This document shows positions 1-5,940 of a DNA stretch of 19,229 nucleotides, piece by piece (position 1 is the first letter of the stretch; each line of letters opens with the position of its first letter). The stretch is from contig JAFZGK010000026.1 in assembly GCA_017555445.1 (NCBI GenBank), positions 1 to 19,229 of the forward strand. The letters are read 5' to 3'. The notes under the pieces are model-generated. The model did not search any database. It saw only the letters and a list, made by a program, of their open reading frames with translations, and had not been told where the DNA came from. The stretch comes from Bacteroidales bacterium (GTDB lineage: Bacteria > Bacteroidota > Bacteroidia > Bacteroidales > UBA932). A program made the position numbers and the translations under genes.

Positions 1-120
1 AGCGAATATCCCGGCAAGGTACTGGTCATCGAAGCTGACGATATGGATTTTGAAAACAGACCTGAAGACTTTGCACAGATCACAGATAAGATCGATGCCC
101 AGCTATATGGATTGTTCTAA
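1..120 (+). CDS. Deoxynucleoside kinase, C-terminal end (partial)
   Basis: Only the last 39 codons and a TAA stop are in the window, and the 5' part lies to the left. The visible tail has the pattern VLVIEADDMDF, then an NRPEDF-like stretch, then a short amphipathic helix ending in QLYGLF. This matches the end of Bacteroidota deoxyadenosine/deoxyguanosine kinase-like proteins (dNK family), which phosphorylate deoxynucleosides for nucleotide salvage in the cytoplasm. The P-loop and substrate-binding residues would be in the missing part, so the specificity cannot be read. A hairpin with a T-rich tail follows within 20 nt, so the gene ends its transcript here. The family call rests on recognising the tail only. 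Confidence 0.72.
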   Translation, partial: SEYPGKVLVIEADDMDFENRPEDFAQITDKIDAQLYGLF

Positions 121-139
121 ACTCAAGACATAAAGGCAG

Positions 140-185
140 ACCCTCTTGGACAGAAGCTTATAGTTTCTCCGAGAGGGTTTTATAA
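140..185 (+). terminator. Rho-independent terminator after the deoxynucleoside kinase
   Basis: An 11-bp stem with one G-T wobble pairs 140-150 with 168-178 around a 17-nt loop. TTTTATAAT follows directly on the plus strand. The hairpin overlaps the last codons of the convergent LytTR gene, whose stop is at 158-160. On the minus strand the hairpin is followed only by a weak T-rich stretch, so it may also help end that gene. Confidence 0.75.
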
Positions 186-955
186 TATGTCTTTGAAACA
201 GGAACATGTCGGCTCTCTCTAACATCAAGTTCGGCATAAATAACGCCTTCCTTATCTTTTCTGAGGACCTCCACATGACGTGGATTGATATAATATGAGC
301 GATGGCAACGAACCAGGCCGTTATCAAGACAGATTTCTTCCACAGACTTCATCGAATTGCGGAGGACATAGGTCTTCTCTCGCGAATTCTCAAGATAGAA
401 TATATTTATATAGTTTTCTTCAGCAGCGATATAAAGGAGTGATTCCGGATTGAGTACCAGCTTGAGATTATGTCTGCTGTCATAGAATCTCATTCGCTGA
501 GAAGATATGTCATCAGGATTGTCCATCTTCTGATTATATTCATAGATACGCAAAGACAAAGTCAGGATTACATATGCAATTACAGAAGTCAGGAATATAT
601 ATTCGAATGATGAAGCGACAACTTCGAAATATGGCGATGTCCTATGCAAAGCAAGCCAAAGATACAATGCCACAAAGAGAGAACACAATATGACTTCAAG
701 AAGACACCAGAATATATATATCGCAAGATTCAGACGTATCGGCAAATAGTAGAACAATAGCCTTGAAAGCGTCACACACAAGAGTATTATACATGTAATT
801 ATGGTGAGATGTACTGCAAACCAGTCATTGCCCAGGTATTCTACTGTATCAAAAGGTTTGTAGATAAGGACAAAACAGAAGAAGAATATCGGCAGAACGA
901 TTATATGCAGCAGCTGCGGCAGGAAACGTCTGAAAAGGGCTGAAAACGGTAACAT
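158..955 (-). CDS. Membrane-anchored LytTR-type transcription regulator
   Basis: The protein has 265 residues. Four hydrophobic segments fill the N-terminal half (about 17-33, 46-68, 78-102, 117-136), followed by a linker and a LytTR DNA-binding domain at about 165-260. LytTR hallmarks are the strand LLYIAAEENYINIFYL, the VRCHRSYYINP motif and the final VPVSKTYYKTL helix. There is no receiver domain and no adjacent histidine kinase, so this is best read as a one-component regulator that senses something through its membrane part. Such proteins are common in Bacteroidota, and the target genes and signal are not shown by the sequence. The gene is read alone. It has a TTTG-N20-TAATTTTG promoter at 979-1010, overlapped by repeats that could be its own binding sites. 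Its 3' end converges on the kinase terminator. Confidence 0.88.
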   Translation of the reverse strand: MLPFSALFRRFLPQLLHIIVLPIFFFCFVLIYKPFDTVEYLGNDWFAVHLTIITCIILLCVTLSRLLFYYLPIRLNLAIYIFWCLLEVILCSLFVALYLWLALHRTSPYFEVVASSFEYIFLTSVIAYVILTLSLRIYEYNQKMDNPDDISSQRMRFYDSRHNLKLVLNPESLLYIAAEENYINIFYLENSREKTYVLRNSMKSVEEICLDNGLVRCHRSYYINPRHVEVLRKDKEGVIYAELDVRESRHVPVSKTYYKTLSEKL

Positions 956-957
956 TC

Positions 958-1050
958 TTAGTCACAAATTTAGTGTGACAAAATTAGTAAATATATTTTT
1001 TAATCACAAATAATAGATTTTAGTCACAAAAATTGGCAAAATATCACATT
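958..1050. repeat. Array of TTAGTCACAAA-like repeats at the LytTR promoter
   Basis: TTAGTCACAAA occurs exactly at 958-968 and 1020-1030. There is a one-mismatch copy (TTAATCACAAA) at 1000-1010 and a weaker copy (AATATCACATT) at 1040-1050. The TCACA cores start at 962, 1004, 1024 and 1044, with spacings of 42, 20 and 20, close to multiples of two helical turns. The first copy also forms an inverted repeat, GTCACA (961-966) and TGTGAC (974-979). LytTR domains are known to bind tandem direct repeats about 21 bp apart on one DNA face, so these are likely operator sites. Binding by the adjacent regulator is inferred. Confidence 0.6.
979..1010 (-). promoter_or_regulatory. Bacteroidota-type promoter of the LytTR gene
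   Basis: On the minus strand, TTTG (1010-1007) is followed after exactly 20 nt by TAATTTTG (986-979). This fits the Bacteroidota vegetative promoter TTTG/TTG-N19-21-TAnnTTTG. The expected transcript start is near 972, giving a 5' leader of about 18 nt before the ATG at 955. Confidence 0.72.
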
Positions 1051-1096
1051 TTCGCCACAACAATAACACTTATTTTAATGATTGCTGTTAAAGAGA

Positions 1097-1104
1097 TACC
1101 TTTG
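1097..1104 (+). promoter_or_regulatory. Candidate plus-strand promoter -7 box (TACCTTTG)
   Basis: TACCTTTG followed by CA fits the Bacteroidota -7 element TAnnTTTG. At the -33 position there is only TTTT (1073-1076, 20-nt spacing), so the box is half supported. It points away from the LytTR gene into a stretch without ATG codons that ends in a hairpin. A second match, TAGATTTG, lies at 1134-1141. Confidence 0.4.
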
Positions 1105-1109
1105 CATCT

Positions 1110-1230
1110 GAAGATTGAAATCAGACAAACATATAGATTTGAAACAAATTTGTTAATACACTGTTTGACCTAAATCTAAGTTAAAGTACAAGAAAAACGG
1201 CTGCCTGTGAAGGTAGCCGTTTTCATTTTA
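1110..1230 (+). ncRNA. Candidate small RNA between the LytTR and transporter genes
   Basis: The -7 box at 1097-1104 would start a transcript near 1110. A hairpin at 1194-1223 followed by CATTTTA would end it near 1230, giving about 120 nt. No ATG occurs in this interval on the plus strand. Internal pairing is possible: TAGATTT (1134-1140) with AAATCTA (1172-1178), CAAACA (1126-1131) with TGTTTG (1162-1167), and the 12-bp palindrome AACAAATTTGTT (1143-1154). It may instead be an ordinary spacer, since the hairpin alone is explained by termination of the transporter gene from the other side. No known RNA family is recognised. Confidence 0.3.
1193..1229. terminator. Terminator of the YfcC-like transporter gene (works both ways)
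   Basis: The stem of 12 pairs, including one G-T, joins 1194-1205 with 1212-1223 around the loop TGTGAA. On the minus strand it ends in TTTTTCTTG, which suits termination of the transporter gene whose stop is at 1243. On the plus strand it is followed by CATTTTA and could end a transcript coming from 1097-1104. Confidence 0.8.
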
Positions 1231-1242
1231 CGTTGAGCAGGA

Positions 1243-2757
1243 TCAGAATCCTGACAAGGTCATGAAAATTGTAGGAAGAAGAAGGAGGAAACCTACAGCA
1301 ATCAGGAGAAGGATGAATTTCCACACCCATTTGACCCATTTCTCATATGGAATCTTTGCAACGGAAAGAACAGCCATCAGGACTCCTGAACAAGGAGTGA
1401 TCATATTGGTGAAGCCGTCACCGAACTGGAATGCCAGAACTGTAGCTTGTCTTGATATGCCGATCATATCAGAGAAAGGTGCCATGATAGGCATTGTCAC
1501 CGCTGCTTTTGCCGAAGCTGACGGAATGAACACGTTTATGAACGTCTGTATTCCATACATTGTTCCCAGAGCCCCTACCCTTCCAGTATTTTCAAGTGCT
1601 GAAGCCATAGATGCAAGCATAGTGTCGATAATCTCACCATTTTCAAGAATGACAATGATTCCTGCTGCAAAACCAATTATAAGAGCAGCTGAGAAGATAT
1701 CCTTTGCGCCGGCAATGAATTCTTTTGCAATATTATCTGACGAATAGCCGACTGCTACTCCAGATGCAATAGCAAGTCCCATGAACAAGGCACAGATCTC
1801 AGGAAGATACCATCCATAGCCCATGACACCGAATACAAGGAAAACTATAGTGAACATCAGCATGTTAAGAACATACATGCTTGAAGAATTCCTCAATGAG
1901 ACAATCGAAAAGAAGACAAACAATACATCTATCACCCACATCAGCCATGGGGCTGCAAAGGATGACTGTCCTATAGTTATGACACAATCAGAGGCATAGA
2001 ACACAGAAAACAGAGCCAGAATCACTGTCACGATACCGAAGCATATCCATGCATTCCTGCCAGCGCCTGAAGACGTAGAATCATCACTGTCAGCAGTTTC
2101 AAGCTCATTCTCCAAAACAAAGCCTTCACACAATCTGCGCTTCCTGACCTTTGACGCATACCATAATACGACTGCAATAGTTATTGTCATCAATACAGCC
2201 CAACAGAAAGTTCTGTATTCAATGCCTGAAAACAGAGGCAGACCAGCCATATCCTGAGCAATACCTATTGTAAAAGGATTAAGCATTGCACCCGCAAAAC
2301 CGACATGGGCAGCCACATAGACCATGCATACACCGACAATCTCATCATATCCCAATGACTTCGCCAACGGAATCACTACTGCAACAAAAGCTATAGTCTC
2401 CTCACTCATTCCAAACACGGCACCGAAGAGGCCGAAGAGCAGCATTACACTGACTATCACGATGTTGCCTATACCAATCCTGTTCACAAGCGAAAAGCGT
2501 TCCAGCTTGCGTGCCTTGCGGATAAACTTCATTATACCGTCATCCACAGCCTTTGTACTGTTCACAACCCAGAATGCTCCTCCGATGATAAGGACGAATG
2601 CAATGATTCCGGCCTGCTGGCTGAATCCTTCGTAAAGAGCAGAGAAGATCTGCCATGTCTGGGGATTTCCTCCAGGAATGAGCCATGTTGCCACTGCACA
2701 GATAGCAATGACAGTAAATATGATTACAAATGTATTGGGGACCTTTATCTTTCCCAT
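1243..2757 (-). CDS. YfcC-like transporter (DcuC/AbgT-type superfamily)
   Basis: This is an integral membrane protein of about 504 residues with some 12 hydrophobic segments and a polar charged loop near 205-230. Conserved-looking stretches are the N-terminal VPNTFVIIFTVI..TWLIPGG, GAVFGMSEETIAF, AGAMLNPFTIGIAQ and, near the end, FINVFIPSASAKAAVTMPIMAPFSD with DGFTNMITPCSGVLM. These are typical of the YfcC family in the DcuC-like group, whose members are proposed to carry amino acids or small carboxylates and are often misnamed C4-dicarboxylate transporters. The substrate cannot be read. I start it at the ATG at 2757, because the 9-nt longer frame would begin with TTG. A -7-like box lies at 2789-2796. 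The upstream gene on the same strand is a secreted amide hydrolase, so uptake of a released product is a reasonable guess. Confidence 0.82.
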   Translation of the reverse strand: MGKIKVPNTFVIIFTVIAICAVATWLIPGGNPQTWQIFSALYEGFSQQAGIIAFVLIIGGAFWVVNSTKAVDDGIMKFIRKARKLERFSLVNRIGIGNIVIVSVMLLFGLFGAVFGMSEETIAFVAVVIPLAKSLGYDEIVGVCMVYVAAHVGFAGAMLNPFTIGIAQDMAGLPLFSGIEYRTFCWAVLMTITIAVVLWYASKVRKRRLCEGFVLENELETADSDDSTSSGAGRNAWICFGIVTVILALFSVFYASDCVITIGQSSFAAPWLMWVIDVLFVFFSIVSLRNSSSMYVLNMLMFTIVFLVFGVMGYGWYLPEICALFMGLAIASGVAVGYSSDNIAKEFIAGAKDIFSAALIIGFAAGIIVILENGEIIDTMLASMASALENTGRVGALGTMYGIQTFINVFIPSASAKAAVTMPIMAPFSDMIGISRQATVLAFQFGDGFTNMITPCSGVLMAVLSVAKIPYEKWVKWVWKFILLLIAVGFLLLLPTIFMTLSGF

Positions 2758-2788
2758 ATCAATCAATCAATTAATTATTATCAGTGTG

Positions 2789-2796
2789 CGAAGATA
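2789..2796 (-). promoter_or_regulatory. Candidate -7 box for the transporter gene
   Basis: Read on the minus strand the site is TATCTTCG followed by CA, one base from the Bacteroidota TAnnTTTG element and 31 nt before the ATG at 2757. No clear -33 TTTG is seen at the right spacing. It lies downstream of the 2843-2877 hairpin, so the transporter could be transcribed independently of the hydrolase gene. Confidence 0.4.
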
Positions 2797-2842
2797 ACAT
2801 AATTTCAGGTATGAGAATAATTATGAGATGCGCAAAACAAGA

Positions 2843-2877
2843 CCGTCGGGTCTCCTCATTCAGAAGAAACCCGGCAG
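2843..2877 (-). terminator. Strong RNA hairpin between hydrolase and transporter (probable terminator or attenuator)
   Basis: In minus-strand RNA an uninterrupted 11-pair stem (2847-2857 with 2863-2873) closes a 5-nt loop. It extends by about four more pairs beyond one A-C mismatch. Two of the 11 inner pairs are G-U, which pair only in minus-strand RNA and would be A-C mismatches in plus-strand RNA. The hairpin is followed by GGTCTTGTTTTG, moderately T-rich, so termination after the hydrolase gene is likely but not textbook. An attenuator or processing site is possible. Confidence 0.55.
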
Positions 2878-2946
2878 CTGGTAAAAAAGTAATATATGTT
2901 GAGCCTCGGAGTATGGCTGGCCAAACCACTTCTGAGGACGTAAGCG

Positions 2947-4029
2947 CTATTTCAGCTTCACCATCTCTACAGGCTGCTGCTGGACATTATCCAACGGATG
3001 CGACTGGTACTTCACCTTGTGAAAATCAATCGCCATCAGGTCAATGCATCTGATGTTGCTGTTCCATGCAGTACGGTAGTAGAACTTCATGGCAGTCTGA
3101 TCTGTAGCTGAAGTAAACTGTGTAGCGCTTGGGAGTCCTTTCGGAATTTCAGCTATAGGGTGCTGGGATCCGATAGGAATATCAAAGTTGTTGAGTATAT
3201 GGAAGGCCTGAACAACTGTCTCAAAACCATTTGCCCATACAGGAGAGGTTGTCTGATAGAATGTTGCTCTGACAAATCTTGAAGGAGATGTAAAGTCACC
3301 TGGAAGTCCGAGCATTCCGCTGCCATGTCCCAATGACTTGAGAGTGATTCCTGGCTTAAGCTGACGATCCGGCGTTGTACCTGCCTGAATATCAATATAG
3401 TTATTAAGGTTTGTGAGATGCCAGTTGAATCCAGGAGCATTTGTGAGTACACCAAGAGTATTCTCATAGAAATAAGGCACACCTGCAACAACTTCGAGAA
3501 CCACCATCCTGCCGTCAGGCTGGGCGATTCTCCAGTGAACTGCTCCGATCTTGCTGTCAAGAGTCACAAGGTCCACCTTCTTTATTGCTTCCTTCACCTG
3601 ATCGATAGTTGAAAACTGGGAAAGTACCCATGATACAAACTGCATGTCACAGATGGTCTTGTCTGCATTAGCAGGCTTATAAGGGGCATATTCGCCATAT
3701 TGCGGAAAAAAGAACAGACCGGCAGATAGTCCTGCCTCATTGATACCTTCCACTATAAACGGCTCGTATTCAGTATAAATGCCTACATAACCGTAAATTC
3801 CTGTATACTTCATACCATCAGCTCCCTGCGGAGTATATGATTGATGGACATGTCCCCTTGGTGCAACGACGTATCCGCACTGCATCGGAGTTGCTGCCCA
3901 CTCGACGGTTCTGGCGACTACCCTGCTGCCGTCTGCTGCTGTGAGGGAAATTCCTGTACATGCATCCGAATTTGTGGCGTTCACTGCACTGAGCAGGGCA
4001 ATGACACCTAAGATAAGTATTCTTTTCAT
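2947..4029 (-). CDS. Secreted choloylglycine hydrolase / penicillin V acylase family protein
   Basis: The 360-residue protein starts with a signal peptide (MKRILILGVIALLSAVNA) followed shortly by Cys24, the expected N-terminal nucleophile of this Ntn-hydrolase family (peptidase family C59). Counting Cys24 as 1, the family positions fall in place: Arg at 17 (Arg40), Asn in TNAPGFNWHLTNL at 174 (Asn197) and Arg251 at 228 in TSPSRFVR. The position that is Asp in characterised bile salt hydrolases and penicillin V acylases is Glu here (Glu43, in RTVEWA). The region upstream of Cys24 is not a good lipobox, so a soluble periplasmic enzyme is expected. The family cleaves linear amides such as conjugated bile acids, penicillin V or acyl-homoserine lactones. 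Which one applies cannot be told, and the Glu argues against calling it a bile salt hydrolase outright. Confidence 0.85.
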   Translation of the reverse strand: MKRILILGVIALLSAVNATNSDACTGISLTAADGSRVVARTVEWAATPMQCGYVVAPRGHVHQSYTPQGADGMKYTGIYGYVGIYTEYEPFIVEGINEAGLSAGLFFFPQYGEYAPYKPANADKTICDMQFVSWVLSQFSTIDQVKEAIKKVDLVTLDSKIGAVHWRIAQPDGRMVVLEVVAGVPYFYENTLGVLTNAPGFNWHLTNLNNYIDIQAGTTPDRQLKPGITLKSLGHGSGMLGLPGDFTSPSRFVRATFYQTTSPVWANGFETVVQAFHILNNFDIPIGSQHPIAEIPKGLPSATQFTSATDQTAMKFYYRTAWNSNIRCIDLMAIDFHKVKYQSHPLDNVQQQPVEMVKLK

Positions 4030-4111
4030 AATTTCTTATTTTTAAATATTCCAGATTACATCAAAGCAATGTCTAGGCCATATGGATAGGCATCCTGAAG
4101 ATAATTTTCAT

Positions 4112-4119
4112 TATCTTTG
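4112..4119 (+). promoter_or_regulatory. Promoter -7 box of the methyltransferase gene
   Basis: TATCTTTG followed by CG is an exact TAnnTTTG match, 17 nt before the ATG at 4137. The -33 element is not obvious. It would give a very short 5' leader. The divergent hydrolase gene must have its promoter in the same 107-nt gap, but no clear box for it was found. Confidence 0.6.
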
Positions 4120-4136
4120 CGTGGTAAAATCGGAAT

Positions 4137-5399
4137 ATGATGAAGAATCTGACGGAATTTGTCAGCCGGCATATCGGCGATGATGTGACAAGACTTGTGC
4201 TTGACAGGACCAGATGGCCTGAAATAGACATGGATCTTGCCGTCAGCTGCATAGAAAGCAGAAGAAAGCTCAAAGGTAAAGTTCAGGAGTGGTATGATGA
4301 GCCGGAACTCATATTTCCGAGAAAATTATCGGCAGAACAATGCAGCAGTTCTGCTACAGGAGCATACAAGGCAGAACTGGCATCAGAGATAATGTCTGTC
4401 AATCATGGAGAATGGCGCATTGCAGACCTCACTGGAGGTTTCGGAGTGGATACCTGGTATTTTTCAAAGAAGGCAGGAAATGTACTCTACAATGAGATGC
4501 TCCCAGACCTCTGCGACGCCGCAAGACATAATTTCCAAGTGCTCCATTCTGACAACATTGAAATAAGGAACGGCATTGCCGCAAGCGGGGAATTAGGATT
4601 TCTGTCCGATTTCAATCCTGATATCGTATACATGGATCCGGCAAGAAGAGGTGAAGGAGGAAAGAAGGTCTTCCTTATCGAAGACTGCACCCCTGACGTA
4701 CTTACATTGAAGGACGAGATTTTCAGTATCAGCCGTCATATCCTGCTCAAACTCTCCCCTATGGCAGATATCAGCATGGCTTGTGAGAGACTTGGAACAA
4801 CATGCAGAGAAGTACATATCGTGGCAGCAGGAGGCGAATGCAAGGAACTGCTCATCTGGATGGACAGAGAATGGAAAGGTGAATATACGATAAAGGCCGT
4901 CGAACTTCACAATGACGGAAACTCATCCTTCACATTCAGACCATCAGAGGAAAGAGGATGTACAATCGCTTTCGCTGATAAAGACAGAATCGAGATTCTT
5001 ATCAACGGATCAGAAGATACAGCATATCTTTTTGAACCGGGAAAAGCCCTGATGAAGGCGGGGGCATTCAATCTTACCGGCAAAGTATTTGAACTGACAA
5101 AACTCGGAAAATCAACACATTACTATATCACAGACGCAGTCCCATCAGAAAGAATGGAGGAGCTTAAAGGCATGGGCAAACTGTTCAGGATACATTCATG
5201 TCTTACATTGGACAAACGAAGCATCAAGAACGCATCGACAGCCTTTCCAAAAGCGGAAGTCACAGCCCGTAACATTCCGATGGACACAGACACACTACGC
5301 AAAAAATTAGGCGTCACCTCCTCAGATGACGCCCATATATTCGGTCTTAAATCAGACAGTTTCGGAAATATCCTGCTATGCACCAAGCGTGTGTTCTAA
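4137..5399 (+). CDS. THUMP-like domain class I SAM-dependent methyltransferase
   Basis: The 420-residue cytoplasmic protein has a helical N-terminal part, then a Rossmann methyltransferase core. SAM motif I is ADLTGGFGVDTWYF (about 96-109) and the catalytic-loop motif is VYMDPARRGEGGKK (about 164-177). DPAR in place of NPPY or DPPY suggests RNA rather than DNA modification. The C-terminal part (about 270-420), with DKRSIKNASTAFPKA and HIFGLKSDSFG, resembles the ferredoxin-like plus THUMP-like arrangement of the Bacteroidota family typified by Porphyromonas gingivalis PG_1098. The RNA target is unknown to me. ATG occurs twice at the start (4137 and 4140), and either could be used. It is the only complete plus-strand gene, and its last 24 nt overlap the end of mntP tail to tail. 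Confidence 0.85.
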   Translation: MMKNLTEFVSRHIGDDVTRLVLDRTRWPEIDMDLAVSCIESRRKLKGKVQEWYDEPELIFPRKLSAEQCSSSATGAYKAELASEIMSVNHGEWRIADLTGGFGVDTWYFSKKAGNVLYNEMLPDLCDAARHNFQVLHSDNIEIRNGIAASGELGFLSDFNPDIVYMDPARRGEGGKKVFLIEDCTPDVLTLKDEIFSISRHILLKLSPMADISMACERLGTTCREVHIVAAGGECKELLIWMDREWKGEYTIKAVELHNDGNSSFTFRPSEERGCTIAFADKDRIEILINGSEDTAYLFEPGKALMKAGAFNLTGKVFELTKLGKSTHYYITDAVPSERMEELKGMGKLFRIHSCLTLDKRSIKNASTAFPKAEVTARNIPMDTDTLRKKLGVTSSDDAHIFGLKSDSFGNILLCTKRVF

Positions 5400-5936
5400 C
5401 AGGATCTTGAGTCCCATAGCCACGAGGATGAAACCTCCGACAAATTCGGCTTTTGACTTATAACGGCTTCCGAATACATTTCCTATCACCACACCGGCTC
5501 CGGAGAACAGTGCAGTCGTCACACCTATAAGTGCAACTGCCTTCCATATGTGCACATTCAGGAAAGCGAATGAAACTCCGATTGCCAAAGCATCAATACT
5601 GGTAGCTACAGCCATTGCAAACATAGTCCTGGCTGAGAAATCAGGTGCACAGCACTCTTCTTCCTTGGAGCATGACTCCTTGATCATATTGCCTCCTATG
5701 ATTCCAAGCAGGACAAAGGCTATCCAATGGTCCACACTTGAGACAAAGCCGGCAAATGAAGCTCCCAGAAAATAACCTATGACAGGCATAAGAGCCTGAA
5801 AACCACCGAACCACAATCCCGTCAGAGCGATATGTTTAGGTCTGACTGTCTGGACTGAAAGGCCCTTACAGATGGAAACGGCAAAGGCATCCATCGAGAG
5901 GCCTACTGCTATGATCAATAGTTCCGCTAAATGCAT
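5376..5936 (-). CDS. mntP: Putative manganese efflux pump MntP
   Basis: The 186-residue inner-membrane protein has six hydrophobic segments in two homologous halves. Each half carries the family's acidic motif: GLSMDAFAVSICKGL (Asp16) and VATSIDALAIGVSFA (Asp115). In the E. coli protein the equivalent aspartates are needed for Mn(II) export. The loop between segments 3 and 4 is short, acidic and cysteine-rich (ESCSKEEECCAPD, about 87-99), which could bind metal. It is the last gene of the holA operon, starting 4 nt after the stop of the 5'-nucleotidase gene. No manganese riboswitch precedes it, so expression should follow the operon. Its 3' end overlaps the convergent methyltransferase by 24 nt, and no terminator hairpin is visible there. 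Confidence 0.9.
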   Translation of the reverse strand: MHLAELLIIAVGLSMDAFAVSICKGLSVQTVRPKHIALTGLWFGGFQALMPVIGYFLGASFAGFVSSVDHWIAFVLLGIIGGNMIKESCSKEEECCAPDFSARTMFAMAVATSIDALAIGVSFAFLNVHIWKAVALIGVTTALFSGAGVVIGNVFGSRYKSKAEFVGGFILVAMGLKILLEHTLGA

Positions 5937-5940
5937 CGCA

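Noticed and set aside
961..979. CRP/FNR-like site because of the TCACA/TGTGA elements.
   Set aside because: The half-sites are in the opposite orientation (TCACA first, then TGTGA) to the CRP consensus, and the direct-repeat periodicity explains them better.
1262..1747. Plus-strand reading frame of 161 codons opposite the YfcC-like gene.
   Set aside because: It is antisense to a clear membrane protein, its translation is low-complexity and basic without any domain, and no promoter or ribosome site precedes it.
2784..3053. Plus-strand frame of 89 codons across the hydrolase/transporter gap.
   Set aside because: It overlaps the end of the hydrolase on the other strand and the structured hairpin. 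Its composition shows no protein-like pattern.
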